Shown here: piece by piece, positions 16,216-25,688 of the stretch
Layout of the letters: every line of letters begins with the position of its first letter
How positions within the stretch are numbered: the stretch's first letter is position 1
Origin: an archaeon
GTDB taxonomy: Archaea > Asgardarchaeota > Heimdallarchaeia > Heimdallarchaeales > Kariarchaeaceae
Direction of reading: 5' to 3'
Length of the DNA stretch: 44,174 nucleotides
NCBI GenBank assembly: GCA_024280435.1
Contig: JAJRQD010000323.1
Location: 1-44,174 of the forward strand
Position numbers and translations under genes: made by a program
Notes under the pieces: model-generated
Databases searched by the model: none
What the model saw: the letters and a program-made list of their open reading frames with translations, nothing else
Told to the model about the DNA's origin: nothing

Positions 16216-17421
16216 ATGAAAAAAATATTATTACTAGGATTATCAATAATGGTGTTATTAGTCTTTGTAACCCAAAGTTCTGCATTTTCAGCAGATGCAA
16301 TTTATTCACAATATGTGGAAGATGGTCCAACAATAGATGGAACTATCTCAGATGGTGAATGGGTAACAGAAGAAGAAGTGTTTCAAGAGACACTAACTGG
16401 TTTGGCAATAACTGGTGCTCCAGTTGATATGAAGATAGATATTACAACTCTTAGAAATGAATCACACATATTCTTTCTTGTAAAAGTTCTAACAAAGTTA
16501 CCAAATAGCAATGGTAATCTCTCAGTTGGTATTGCACTGGCAGCAGACCCAATTGCCACGATGGTTTCAATTCCTGATAGGAAAGTTGCTTTTTGGAATA
16601 CAAGTAATACCATTTTACATGATCTTTATTTCAATGAGAATGGTGGTATAAGAGGATTCACCCCAGGCTCTGATGACCCAGAAGACATTAATTTTGATGC
16701 TAAATATGGAGAAGATGGAGAGGATAGGTTCTTTGAATTTGCAATACCAATGGCTCCTGCTGATACAAATTATGATCTTCCAATTAAAGATGGAATCCAT
16801 GTGAAGTTTATTGTAAATCCATTTAATAACATGTATGAGGGTCAAAATGGACATGGTGCCAAGGGAAGTGATGATCTGGAGATCTCATTCAGCCCTAGAT
16901 CTTTCTTCCAAAGACCTCCTCCAGGAATGGATACAATGACGATGATATTTGTTGGTTTCTTTGCATTACTAGTTAGCGGTGTTGCGATCACTTTCATTTA
17001 TTCAGGTATCAGTGAATCATTTTCTAGAAAAGTTTGGGTAATAAAAACAACTGAGAAGATGGCACAGCAATCAATATTGCAGGAAATTGCATATTATAAC
17101 TCCAATTTTCTATCAATGTTATTGTCATTCTTTTTACTGCTCTATTCATCAGTAACACTTGCATACAGTTTCTGGGCACAATGGTATACAGAATCTATTT
17201 TGCCTTATTTCATTACTATCATTCCACTTGTACTCTCACTCTATGCTTTGATTGATCTTGGTAAGAGAAATGAGAATTTACATTTGAAAGAGAATATAGA
17301 GGATAGAATGAAAAAAGGTTCTGATATGAACAAAAGTGATAAATTGTGGTTAGTCCCAACTACTTTCTTGATATTAGTATTGTTAATGCTGGTATTCATC
17401 GGTATTGGCGTGTTAAGTTAA
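16216..17421 (+). CDS. Secreted DOMON-like domain with four-helix membrane anchor
   Basis: The 401-residue product has a signal peptide (KKILLLGLSIMVLLVFVTQSSA), then an extracellular beta-sandwich of about 210 residues opening with the IDGTISDGEW element common to DOMON/CBM9-like and ethylbenzene-dehydrogenase-type domains, and a membrane part with helices near 238-262, 297-320, 327-350 and 376-400. DOMON-like domains bind heme or sugars. A PPPGMD linker joins the two halves. An electron-transfer role would suit the oxidase region further right, but no heme ligand can be assigned by eye. Confidence 0.6.
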   Translation: MKKILLLGLSIMVLLVFVTQSSAFSADAIYSQYVEDGPTIDGTISDGEWVTEEEVFQETLTGLAITGAPVDMKIDITTLRNESHIFFLVKVLTKLPNSNGNLSVGIALAADPIATMVSIPDRKVAFWNTSNTILHDLYFNENGGIRGFTPGSDDPEDINFDAKYGEDGEDRFFEFAIPMAPADTNYDLPIKDGIHVKFIVNPFNNMYEGQNGHGAKGSDDLEISFSPRSFFQRPPPGMDTMTMIFVGFFALLVSGVAITFIYSGISESFSRKVWVIKTTEKMAQQSILQEIAYYNSNFLSMLLSFFLLLYSSVTLAYSFWAQWYTESILPYFITIIPLVLSLYALIDLGKRNENLHLKENIEDRMKKGSDMNKSDKLWLVPTTFLILVLLMLVFIGIGVLS

Positions 17422-17509
17422 TTAAACTGAAAGATAAACTTAATGAATAGATAAAAAAAATATTTAAATCTGCAAAAATGAGCTAGTGGTTCAAAATTAT
17501 ATGAATTAT

Positions 17510-17538
17510 CAATGTTAATATTACCAATGTTAATATTA
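17510..17538. repeat. Two-copy 15-base tandem repeat
   Basis: CAATGTTAATATTA occurs exactly at 17510-17523 and 17525-17538, period 15, directly beyond the stop codon of the degV-like gene. Each unit contains the palindrome TAATATTA. It may be incidental slippage or part of a 3' end. Confidence 0.5.
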
Positions 17539-18402
17539 TCAATCTAGATAGTACTCAAAATGAGGTGCAATACCAATTCCTGCTGCATCTGGACCTGTAT
17601 GGGATAGTAATGTTTTGCTCACTCTGCTTTTAATTGAGTAATTATTCTCATCAAGTATTTCAGGCACCTCTTCAATCAGTTTATTCATATCTTCTTTCTC
17701 TGTTGAATATACGACAACGAAAAAATGTTTGTTGTTAATTTTTTTTCTAATTCGTCTGGCAATTTTTTTAAGTGAACCATTATGTGAGAACCCGATACCT
17801 TTCACAATAAGTATTCCATCTATAAGATTAAGCAATGGCTTCAGGTTGAATAGACCTAGTAATGCATACTGCCCAAGATTTATCCTACCACCTCTTTTGA
17901 GGTAATTGATGTCCTGAATCAGTATCTCAATGTGAATCAGATCTCTTGCTTTTTCCAATTTTTTCACCACACTATCAATTGAGTATCCAAGGTCTCTGAG
18001 AAATACCGCTAGATGTACCATATATGCAGCTCCAATACTGATACTGAGAGTATCAAACAAGGTGATATTTTCATAGTCCAATGCGATAGTTCTGGCTGCA
18101 TTGAATGTACCTGATAGTTTGGATGTCAGATGCATTGATAAAATCTGTTCTCCTTTGTACAATTCATATAGATCAACAAAATCCTGTGGAGATGGAAGTG
18201 ATGTGGTTGCAAATTCACCCTGTTTTAACCTTTTAATAAACTCATCATGAGACATATCAAATTCTTTGTAGCTAGTATCTCCAAATCTAAAATAGGTTGG
18301 AACTATGCTAATGCTGTGTTTACTGGCATATTCCTCACTAATACCACAGGCAGAATCCACTATAATCTTGAAAGTCACTGAAATCTCAATTATATTTCCC
18401 AC
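17539..18402 (-). CDS. DegV family fatty-acid-binding protein
   Basis: The 287-residue product matches DegV throughout: FKIIVDSACGISEEYA at the N-terminus, the lipid-binding TTSLPSPQDFVDLY element, MHLTSKLSGTFNAAR, the segment around NYLKRGGRI, and a C-terminal HTGPDAAGIG motif. DegV proteins bind a single fatty acid; in bacteria they present it to fatty-acid kinase. A DegV protein in an archaeon is of interest beside the PlsC-type acyltransferase at 41059, but the genes are not linked. It starts with GTG at 18402, with a TTTAAATT-like box about 23 bases upstream. Confidence 0.92.
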   Translation of the reverse strand: MGNIIEISVTFKIIVDSACGISEEYASKHSISIVPTYFRFGDTSYKEFDMSHDEFIKRLKQGEFATTSLPSPQDFVDLYELYKGEQILSMHLTSKLSGTFNAARTIALDYENITLFDTLSISIGAAYMVHLAVFLRDLGYSIDSVVKKLEKARDLIHIEILIQDINYLKRGGRINLGQYALLGLFNLKPLLNLIDGILIVKGIGFSHNGSLKKIARRIRKKINNKHFFVVVYSTEKEDMNKLIEEVPEILDENNYSIKSRVSKTLLSHTGPDAAGIGIAPHFEYYLD

Positions 18403-18513
18403 ACTAAATCTTTTTGATTTGGTTTAAATTATCTTATAGTAAAATTGTGATTAATGTATTTCAAGGAATAATACTCTAGAAAACTATATCTATTGAATAT
18501 ACAAATCTAGTTT

Positions 18514-19449
18514 ATGATAGATAAGGTTGATAGACTTATTTTTGATGAATTACTAAAGTCTCTGTCTATTGAATGCATTGAAAGTAATATCACAAATAGA
18601 GATGGTGAAATACTTGATGTGGATTACTGGAGAGATAGATTCAGCTCAACTCCTGAAGGATATGTACTTGATCTATCAAATCAACAATTAACACAGATCC
18701 CATTCTCAATACGTCAATTCCGAGATATTATAGAACTAAGATTGAGCAATAATAATCTTAGTGAGTACGCAGCATTTTTGTGTGTATTCTCATCATTAAG
18801 ATCATTAGATTTATCTTTCAACAATCTCCAACATTTACCAGTACAATTTCTTAATCTTAAAAAACTTCGATCAATTAATCTCAGAGGAAATCTGTTCAGA
18901 AGAATACCAAATGAATTATTCAATCTTAGTATAGAATATATGAATATATCAAATAATAATCTCTCAATAATTAGTAAGGATATTGTAAATCTAGCTGGTA
19001 ATTTAAACTATCTCAATCTGAGTTCCAATAAATTAACTGATATACCAGATATTATTGCAGATCTAAAGAGTTTAAAAATACTTGATCTTAGTTTTAATCA
19101 AATTAAAAGTATCCCAATGAGAATTACAAGATTACAACTTGAGAAAGTATTTATCGAATCTAACTTGTTAACAAAACTACCATTGAATATAGAGAACATG
19201 TATAGTCTGAAAATAATTAACCTCAGAGATAATCACCTTCATGAAATACCCGAAGGTATATGTAGATTAATTAATCTTGAAGAACTGTATCTTGATGGAA
19301 ATGAATTATCAGAATTACCTGATACAATAGGAAACTTGATCAATCTAAAAATTATATCAATTGCAGATAATCAGATAAGATCTATCACTCGCTCTGCTAA
19401 AAAACTAAAATTAGACAAAAAAATACCCAAACTGAAAAAGAATAAGTAG
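18514..19449 (+). CDS. Leucine-rich-repeat protein
   Basis: The 311-residue product is mostly a run of about ten LRR units of roughly 23 residues with the pattern LxxLxLSxNxLxxIP (for example LRSLDLSFNNLQHLPVQF and LEELYLDGNELSELPDTI). A helical cap of about 45 residues precedes the repeats and a lysine-rich tail ends the protein. The repeats form a curved solenoid for protein-protein binding. No signal peptide is seen, so it is cytoplasmic. The start is an ATG. The partner is unknown; intracellular LRR proteins are common in Asgard archaea. Confidence 0.93.
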   Translation: MIDKVDRLIFDELLKSLSIECIESNITNRDGEILDVDYWRDRFSSTPEGYVLDLSNQQLTQIPFSIRQFRDIIELRLSNNNLSEYAAFLCVFSSLRSLDLSFNNLQHLPVQFLNLKKLRSINLRGNLFRRIPNELFNLSIEYMNISNNNLSIISKDIVNLAGNLNYLNLSSNKLTDIPDIIADLKSLKILDLSFNQIKSIPMRITRLQLEKVFIESNLLTKLPLNIENMYSLKIINLRDNHLHEIPEGICRLINLEELYLDGNELSELPDTIGNLINLKIISIADNQIRSITRSAKKLKLDKKIPKLKKNK

Positions 19450-19491
19450 ATACATTATTTCAAAAGTTTACTTTGATTTTTAAATGGAAAT

Positions 19492-19917
19492 TTAACTCTG
19501 CTTGAGATCAATCAGCTGAATTCCCATCTCAGACGCAAATTTAATTATTTTCTCATCACCATAGAATTCAAGATAGAATATTTTATTGATGCCTGAATTA
19601 GCTATTAATTTGAAACAATGAAAACAGGGAGATGCTGTAACATAAATACTGGCATTATCAATACTTACACCATGTTTTGCTGCCTGTATAATTGCATTTG
19701 CCTCCGCATGTATAGTTCTTATACAATGGCCATTATCTATTAGACAACCGATCTCGGAGCAATGTTTCAATCCTCGCATACTGCCATTATATCCGGTACT
19801 GAGTATATTTTTATCTCTAACTATCACTGCACCAACATGTTTTCTATCACATGTCGATCTGCTTGCAACTTCTATTGCTAATTTTCCAAAATATTCATCC
19901 CATGGAGGTCTTGTCAT
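19492..19917 (-). CDS. Deoxycytidylate (dCMP) deaminase
   Basis: The enzyme converts dCMP to dUMP for thymidylate synthesis. The 141-residue product has the ComEB/dCMP-deaminase pattern: WDEYFGKLAIEVASRSTC, VGAVIVRDKNILSTGYNG, a Cys/His-rich insert (C53, C58, C65), the zinc and proton-shuttle motif HAE (70-72) and PCFHC (97-101) supplying the other two zinc ligands. Length is normal. It starts with ATG and lies head-on to the LRR gene with 42 bases between the stops. Confidence 0.94.
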   Translation of the reverse strand: MTRPPWDEYFGKLAIEVASRSTCDRKHVGAVIVRDKNILSTGYNGSMRGLKHCSEIGCLIDNGHCIRTIHAEANAIIQAAKHGVSIDNASIYVTASPCFHCFKLIANSGINKIFYLEFYGDEKIIKFASEMGIQLIDLKQS

Positions 19918-20081
19918 ATATAATTATCGATAAATATATCTAATAATTAAGATAGCGATCTGTCGTGAATATAGTGTCAAATATATCTTTTGAGAATAAA
20001 TTCACATAAAGTAATTACATTTATCTGCCATTGAAACCGTACCTGAATGTTGATCTTTTCATGATTTCAAGGGCTAGTTGA

Positions 20082-20909
20082 CTATTGTGTTGCAATATAA
20101 ACCATAGAATGAGAAGTTTCATTCACTTCTACTTTCAAATCACTATTTATCAGTAGTTCAAGAAGTGAATCATGTGTAATATATTCAATATAAGTCCAGA
20201 ATAACTCCTTCTCTAGTATATTGTATTTATTATCCAATCTATGATACATCTGAATACTTTTAGAACTTGCCCCATATTCTGTGATCTCTAGGCTGTATTG
20301 ATGACTTTCCAATGCAATCCTATCTTTTATATCAATAAGTAACTCTCCTGCAATTCTGCGTTTGTATCTATTTATATTATCCGAATTTATATCTTCGTGT
20401 AATTTGTAGGTGGAGAAAATAAATTTACCATCATCATTGAGGTATTTTTTTACTTTGTCTAACAACATACTTATCGAGCTGTATGTAAATGTCGGAAAGG
20501 TATTCATAGGTAATAATACAATATCAAAAGTTTTGTCAATCATTTTATCAAAAAAATCAGTAAAAATAATCTCAAATTTACCTTCTTTATTGTATTCGTT
20601 GTAATATGGCTTGAAATAATCACAAATCTCGATTCCAGTATAGTTAATATTCATTTTCTCTGTTATTTTATTGGCAATTCTTCCATATGCAGCACCAATT
20701 TCAAGTATTGTATCGAATTTCATTGACCTCAGCAGTTCAATTTCTGGATCAATTCTTCTTGAATGATAATTCTTCCTTCTCCAAAAACTGTCTGCCCATA
20801 ATTTTGATCGATGTAAATCTGATCTGATATTTGTGATATCTCCATCGCTTAATATATCTGAAATTATTTTCTCCACCTTAAAAATCAGAGTAGGTCTGTA
20901 TTTAATCAC
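20082..20909 (-). CDS. SAM-dependent methyltransferase (class I)
   Basis: The 275-residue product has a Rossmann methyltransferase core from about residue 70: ILEIGAAYGRIANKI (motif I, the SAM-binding glycine loop), YTGIEICDYFKPYY (motif II acidic residue), FDIVLLPMNTFPTF (motif IV) and YLNDDGKFIFSTYK (post-motif). The 70-residue N-terminal part is helical and basic. The substrate is unknown. It starts with GTG at 20909, and an AATTTAATAA-like box about 25 bases upstream on the minus strand suggests a leaderless mRNA. Confidence 0.85.
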   Translation of the reverse strand: MIKYRPTLIFKVEKIISDILSDGDITNIRSDLHRSKLWADSFWRRKNYHSRRIDPEIELLRSMKFDTILEIGAAYGRIANKITEKMNINYTGIEICDYFKPYYNEYNKEGKFEIIFTDFFDKMIDKTFDIVLLPMNTFPTFTYSSISMLLDKVKKYLNDDGKFIFSTYKLHEDINSDNINRYKRRIAGELLIDIKDRIALESHQYSLEITEYGASSKSIQMYHRLDNKYNILEKELFWTYIEYITHDSLLELLINSDLKVEVNETSHSMVYIATQ

Positions 20910-20995
20910 TTCTATTTTTTCACAAGTAATTTAATAATAATCTGATAACTCTCACCTGTAATAAAATTATAATAGCTATTCGAAAAATATGCATA

Positions 20996-21574
20996 ATGAA
21001 AAAAGTTTTATCACTGATAATTCTGATTTTGATTAGCAGTAATAATGTGAGTGCTGGAAGGACTTTTGAAGCGATCCAGGGTGATATAAGCTCACTTGAC
21101 GATCCTTCACTGACTGAATATATTTTGATAGATTTTTTTGCAACATGGTGCGTTCCATGTCAGATCTCTATGCCTGAATTAGTTGAGGTTTATGATATTC
21201 TGGATTCAAAAGTAAGTATGCTATCAATTTCTATGGATACCATGGAGGATAAATCTGATATTCTTGATTTCATTGATGAATTTAATAGTACCTGGATATT
21301 TGGATGGGACAGTACTGGAGAGTTGAATCAGAGTTATAATGTATTTTACTATCCAACAACAGTTATTCTGGATAAAGATAGAACTGTAATCAAAGAATGG
21401 ACGGGAATAACCACTGCTGATACAATTTTAAAAGAATTGGATAAATACGTGAGTCTTGATGGTAGGTTCTCAAGGAACCCACAGATATTTGTATTGACTG
21501 GAATGGGTATCTTCTTTGTACTGATAATAATACAGATAGTTAAAATTAGAAAGAATAATATTGCTAGGATATAA
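20996..21574 (+). CDS. Membrane-anchored TlpA/thioredoxin-like protein
   Basis: The 192-residue product has a signal peptide (KVLSLIILILISSNNVSA), an extracytoplasmic thioredoxin domain with the redox centre WCVPC (C52, C55) and the cis-proline segment YYPTTVILD, and a C-terminal membrane helix (about 164-183) with a basic tail. It probably reduces or forms disulfides outside the membrane, for example in cytochrome or CuA maturation; that link to the oxidase (23388-25593) is inference. It starts at an ATG. Confidence 0.88.
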   Translation: MKKVLSLIILILISSNNVSAGRTFEAIQGDISSLDDPSLTEYILIDFFATWCVPCQISMPELVEVYDILDSKVSMLSISMDTMEDKSDILDFIDEFNSTWIFGWDSTGELNQSYNVFYYPTTVILDKDRTVIKEWTGITTADTILKELDKYVSLDGRFSRNPQIFVLTGMGIFFVLIIIQIVKIRKNNIARI

Positions 21575-21618
21575 ATTATAAGAGAAATAATATTTAATCT
21601 ATTCATTATCATTTATCT

Positions 21619-22059
21619 GTGACATCTGGTAATATAAGAATAGAATCAATGATTTATAGCTTCAATACAGACGGAGAGATTGATATTATTGATCTGACAG
21701 AAGAAATCATTACATTTGTAAGAAAAACAGGTATTTTGGAGGGAAGAGTGACAATTTTCTGTATTGGATCCACAGGTGCAATAGCATGTACTGAATTTGA
21801 GAATGGATTAATCAGTGATAATAAGGAAATACTACAAAAGTTGATTCCAAAAGCTGCGGGATATATTCACGATAGAATTGATAACAATGCACACTCACAT
21901 CTCAGATCAACATTACTGGGCTCTGAGATAACAATCCCTGTGATAGATGGTGAATTGGTACTTGGAACTTGGCAACAGATAGTATTTTTCGAACTAGATG
22001 TACATAAACGGTCTCGTAGAGTTGTTTTTCAGATATTAGGTGTTGATCCATCGCATTGA
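21619..22059 (+). CDS. YjbQ/UPF0047 family protein
   Basis: The 146-residue product has the YjbQ signature: CIGSTGAIACTEFE (47-60), then HDRIDNNAHSHLRSTLLG (84-101, with H84, H92 and H94) and the strand LVLGTWQQIVFFELD. Members show weak thiamin-phosphate-synthase activity in bacteria, but the physiological role is unsettled. It starts with GTG at 21619, with ATATTTAAT about 25 bases upstream, so the transcript is probably leaderless. Confidence 0.92.
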   Translation: MTSGNIRIESMIYSFNTDGEIDIIDLTEEIITFVRKTGILEGRVTIFCIGSTGAIACTEFENGLISDNKEILQKLIPKAAGYIHDRIDNNAHSHLRSTLLGSEITIPVIDGELVLGTWQQIVFFELDVHKRSRRVVFQILGVDPSH

Positions 22060-22122
22060 TAACTTTACCAATAAATATTCAATAATCAATAGATTGTTTA
22101 AACTTGTTTCAATGTATAGCAT

Positions 22123-22773
22123 ATGACAACTTTAATTGTTACTGCATCTTCCAAAACCAAGGCTGAAATAAGCCTCAAGTCATTTGAATATGCAGATAGA
22201 TCTTTTATCAATTCAATTGATAAGAGATATTCTGAAGAATTACTTAAAGCAAGAAAAAGCATTGCAGTATCTGAATCTATAGAGCTGGGGCCTGATATAA
22301 TTGAAGGTTTAGCTGATCCAGTAGACAATGAATTTTTGCCAGCCTATATCAGATATACTGGAAGAACTTATTCTCGTATCACAGATGATGCATGGGTCTC
22401 TCTTAATAATTCTGATGGTAAATTTGATATGGTGATTCTATCAGCTGTATATGGTTTGATGAGGTATAATGAACCTGTAAGAAATTACAACACTCAACAG
22501 AAGGATAAAATTAATGAGACAAGGATCGCAACATTCTGGAAAAATAAAGGAGCAAAGACTTGGTTGATGAATTATATACAGAAAAACAATTTTGATGATG
22601 TTAAATTTGTATTGTCAACAAGTTACGCTGCAATAGTTGAACGGGATAGACTCATTGATGAACTTAGAAATCTCGGTATAAATGCAGAGGATAAACAGCT
22701 AAAATCTGCTGGTAGGGCATCAATGCTTGAGAGAGGATCATATATCAATGACCTTCTACTGGGTAAATTTTAG
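22123..22773 (+). CDS. YaaA/DUF6884-like protein
   Basis: The 216-residue product has an opening strand (TTLIVTASSKTK), a helical middle, then DMVILSAVYGLMRYNEPVRNY, which is the best match to the YaaA group, where LSALYGLL followed by a P..PY/RL turn is conserved, and a last segment FVLSTSYAAIVER. YaaA binds DNA and protects against peroxide in E. coli; DUF6884 proteins are related and associated with modified-base metabolism. The choice between them cannot be made by eye. It starts with ATG, with TTTAAAC about 23 bases upstream. Confidence 0.6.
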   Translation: MTTLIVTASSKTKAEISLKSFEYADRSFINSIDKRYSEELLKARKSIAVSESIELGPDIIEGLADPVDNEFLPAYIRYTGRTYSRITDDAWVSLNNSDGKFDMVILSAVYGLMRYNEPVRNYNTQQKDKINETRIATFWKNKGAKTWLMNYIQKNNFDDVKFVLSTSYAAIVERDRLIDELRNLGINAEDKQLKSAGRASMLERGSYINDLLLGKF

Positions 22774-23353
22774 AAAGATTATTAATTATAGGAAGAAGTC
22801 TCAAAATAATACATTGAAAATAGAAAAGTAGACTGAAAATAATATGAAATTATACAAAATACAGAACCTTAATATCATTATAGCAGTTATTCTTATTTTG
22901 ATTAAGGATCAATAAATTTTACAAAATTAGAATTTATAAATATTGGATCTCAATTACCGCCTTTCATCATTCAGAATACTATATATTTGAATATTTAGCT
23001 CTATTTATGTTTTAAATTACTTATTTTTTAAAAGTTTAATTAATAAAGTAAAAAACACGCTTTCTAATATACATTTTATAGTATCGAAATAGAATGTAAA
23101 TTTTCAAAAAAAATTTATGCATAATTACTGTGCAATAATATAGTTTTTACTTTATTGATCTAAATTCGATATATCTTATTTCGATAGTTCAATTTAAAAT
23201 TAATTGTCCAGAAGCCATCTCTCATCAAAATTATAAAAAATATACTTATTTTATTGATTTAAATAAATATAATTTTAAACAAAAAAATAAAATTGAATTA
23301 ATGATTTGAACATTTATTCAAAGAATTTCTTCATTTTATAACTGTCCACTAAA
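22774..23353. other. Long AT-rich region upstream of the oxidase operon
   Basis: About 600 bases without a gene. The only marked structure is the pair of inverted 10-base sites at 23082-23091 and 23177-23186. It is unusually long for this compact window and probably holds the control region of the oxidase genes. Confidence 0.45.
23082..23186. promoter_or_regulatory. Inverted pair of TATCGAAATA sites upstream of oxidase genes
   Basis: TATCGAAATA (23082-23091) and its exact reverse complement TATTTCGATA (23177-23186) flank an 85-base interval 200-300 bases before the oxidase start. Related copies occur before the blue copper gene (27963-27972, one mismatch) and the lipocalin-like gene (30425-30434, exact). 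A shared regulator is inferred. Confidence 0.35.
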
Positions 23354-23361
23354 TTTAAATA
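23354..23361 (+). promoter_or_regulatory. TATA box of the oxidase operon
   Basis: TTTAAATA is centred about 30 bases before the ATG at 23388, predicting a 5' leader of only a few bases. Confidence 0.5.
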
Positions 23362-23387
23362 CTTAGCATATCAATCTGGTATAATAT

Positions 23388-24110
23388 ATGACTGAAACAG
23401 AATTTAATTTTGTTAAACAGGCTAGAATGATGCTCACAGTGACAGCAGTTATAGGTACTTTGGGATTGGTCATTCTACTGGCAAAAGATTCATCAAGATT
23501 TGAGCTGATGAAAGATGTGATTGATCTCTCCTATAATGAAAAGAAAATAACATTGATGAGAGTATTCCTAGCAGCATATGAGACATTCTGGCTAGTTGCA
23601 ATTGCCTATGGTTTCTGGAGATTATCCAAAAAGGTAACTGAAGTTGCTTCAGATGATCAGCTTCACAAAGTAGAGGCATTTGAATCCAAATTTATGAAAT
23701 TCATGATTGGTATTCTTATAATTTCTGCTTTAGCCACATTACTCGGTCCAATACTTGCAGGAAGTCCACCACCACAGTTTACCACAAATGCAGATACTGA
23801 ACAGACAATATATGTAACTGCATATCAGTTTGGATATTCATTCTCATTTAATGGTATCAACTATACAAGTGATATCACACTCAAACAAAATGTATACTAT
23901 ACTTTTGCATTGGAAACGTCTGATACCACCCATGGTTTTGGTATCTATACACCGGAAGGAGTATTTCTACTTCAAGCACAGATAGTACCAAATTACACAA
24001 CTAATCTGGCATTCACATTTGAAGAAACAGGTGTTTATGAGATACGCTGTATGGAGTACTGTGGACTGGGTCATCATGCTATGGTTCAGCAGATACTAGT
24101 GGAGGCATAG
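23388..24110 (+). CDS. Heme-copper oxidase subunit II (CuA protein)
   Basis: Subunit II receives electrons at the binuclear CuA centre outside the membrane and passes them to subunit I. The 240-residue product has an extracytoplasmic cupredoxin domain (from about 137) with the complete CuA ligand set: H182, then C221, E223, C225, H229 and M232 in CMEYCGLGHHAM. The N-terminal part shows three hydrophobic segments (about 12-32, 59-79 and 102-124), one or two more than the usual subunit II. The donor may be the anchored blue copper protein at 28089. First gene of a two-gene operon; subunit I starts four bases after its stop. Confidence 0.95.
   Translation: MTETEFNFVKQARMMLTVTAVIGTLGLVILLAKDSSRFELMKDVIDLSYNEKKITLMRVFLAAYETFWLVAIAYGFWRLSKKVTEVASDDQLHKVEAFESKFMKFMIGILIISALATLLGPILAGSPPPQFTTNADTEQTIYVTAYQFGYSFSFNGINYTSDITLKQNVYYTFALETSDTTHGFGIYTPEGVFLLQAQIVPNYTTNLAFTFEETGVYEIRCMEYCGLGHHAMVQQILVEA
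24101..24105 (+). promoter_or_regulatory. Shine-Dalgarno sequence of subunit I
   Basis: GGAGG lies nine bases before the ATG at 24115, inside the end of the subunit II gene, consistent with translation from a shared mRNA. Confidence 0.65.
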
Positions 24111-24114
24111 AATT

Positions 24115-25593
24115 ATGGAATTAATATCTAAAAATAATAAACCACATATCAAGGAAGCAAGAGATCTTGCAATGGGTTGGTTAATGACAGGTTTAACAAT
24201 TCTAATCATTGCCACTTTACTTGGTTATCTGAATAGATTAACACAGACTGGTGTTTTATTCTATTCTGCAAAAGCTTGGTATACACTGATGACATTGCAT
24301 GGTATGGCTGCATTTGTCGGATGGGGTGTATTCATCTGTATGGGATTATCATTCTACGCCATCACAAATATTCTGGATGCACCTTTACACAATATAAAAA
24401 TAGCAAAAGCTGCATACTGGATATTCATGGTTGGTGTCATGTTACTGGCAGTTGCCACATTATTCGGTAATTTTGCAGGTTCATGGGTGTTTCTCTATCC
24501 ATTACCCTTTGAGAATGGTGGAGCTTGGGATAACTGGGCAAATTTTGTATGGATATTTGGTGTATTACTAGCTGGGGTGGCAATTTTACTGGTGAACTAT
24601 GAGATACTGATGACTGTGAGGTTAGCAGGTGTATCAATTATAGCTGCACTTGGATTTGAGGCTTTCAAAGAAAAACCAAAGGATGGATATAAAGTGCCTA
24701 CACCACTAATTCCATTTGTTGTGAATGCAGTTGGTATGATTATCGCAACAATTCCATTTGCAGTGTTACTTGTAGTGCTTCTGGTAGAATCTACGGGTGT
24801 CACCACAGGATTGGATGCACTGGCTGCAAAAAACGTACTCTGGTGGTTTGGCCATCCTGTTGTCTATGCACTGCTATTCCCTGTTGCAGGTTTTATGTAC
24901 TACATGCTGGAGAGAATTACAGGAACTGAATTAATTGGAGAACGTATCACAAAACTTGCTTGGGCATTGGCAGTAATTATACAGAATGTAATTGGATCTC
25001 ATCATGTTTATCAAGATCTGGTAAATCCTCTATGGGTTCATGTTATGATGCAGATTTTGACCTATGGTATCACTATTCCAAGTCTTGCCTCATTATTTGT
25101 ATTTGTGGGACAGGTATATACCAAGAAATTTGAATGGTCCATGCCTGCCCGTTTCATGTTTCTTGCAGCACTCGGTTGGATGCTTGCAGGAATGACTGGT
25201 GTTATCAATGCAACAATTCTGTTCAATGGCTTTATCCACAATACATTGTTCATTGTGGCACATTTCCATACCATGGCATTACTAAATATATCAACAATGG
25301 TATTTGGTATTGCATATTTTCTGGTGATGGATTATTCAGGAATGCCTGTATGGAATGAGAAACTGGCAAAAATTGGAATGTGGACATGGTACCTTGGTGT
25401 AATTGGTGCAGTACATGCATGGTTTATGCAAGGTATACTAGGTGGAGTTAGACGCTCATATGTTTCAACTCCCAATCAGAACCTGTTCACCTGGATCTCA
25501 ATTCCCTTCTTTACTATGGTTCTGATTGGTATTTACATCACAGTGTATGTTTACTGGAAAACAGTAACACAATCAATTGATACTAGAGAATGA
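24115..25593 (+). CDS. Heme-copper oxidase subunit I, B-type
   Basis: Subunit I reduces oxygen to water at the heme-CuB centre and pumps protons. The 492-residue, about 12-helix protein has all metal ligands: H62 (low-spin heme), H247 and the cross-linked Y251 in HPVVY, H296/H297 (CuB), H383 (high-spin heme) and H385 (low-spin heme). The A-family glutamate of HPEVY is replaced by valine, as in ba3-like B-family enzymes, and GGVRRSY (443-449) supplies the propionate-binding arginines. No subunit III or quinol-type marker is nearby. B-family enzymes work at low oxygen. The presence in this genome implies microaerobic or aerobic respiration. Confidence 0.97.
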   Translation: MELISKNNKPHIKEARDLAMGWLMTGLTILIIATLLGYLNRLTQTGVLFYSAKAWYTLMTLHGMAAFVGWGVFICMGLSFYAITNILDAPLHNIKIAKAAYWIFMVGVMLLAVATLFGNFAGSWVFLYPLPFENGGAWDNWANFVWIFGVLLAGVAILLVNYEILMTVRLAGVSIIAALGFEAFKEKPKDGYKVPTPLIPFVVNAVGMIIATIPFAVLLVVLLVESTGVTTGLDALAAKNVLWWFGHPVVYALLFPVAGFMYYMLERITGTELIGERITKLAWALAVIIQNVIGSHHVYQDLVNPLWVHVMMQILTYGITIPSLASLFVFVGQVYTKKFEWSMPARFMFLAALGWMLAGMTGVINATILFNGFIHNTLFIVAHFHTMALLNISTMVFGIAYFLVMDYSGMPVWNEKLAKIGMWTWYLGVIGAVHAWFMQGILGGVRRSYVSTPNQNLFTWISIPFFTMVLIGIYITVYVYWKTVTQSIDTRE

Positions 25594-25688
25594 AATATAT
25601 TATTACAAAAATATATTAATTTAATTATTTGTTTATCCAAACGCTGATAAAATCAATTTTATGTGATAACAATTATTGTTAGATATTC

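Noticed and set aside
17480-17510. A GGTTCAAA stretch resembling a tRNA T-arm
   Set aside because: No five-pair stem surrounds it and no acceptor or anticodon stem can be drawn.
17510-17538. Tandem 15-base repeat as a CRISPR fragment
   Set aside because: The units are contiguous with no spacers, only two copies exist, and no cas genes are in the window.
23388-24110. Subunit II as a quinol-oxidase (CuA-less) type
   Set aside because: All CuA ligands, including both cysteines, are present, so it accepts electrons from a copper protein or cytochrome.
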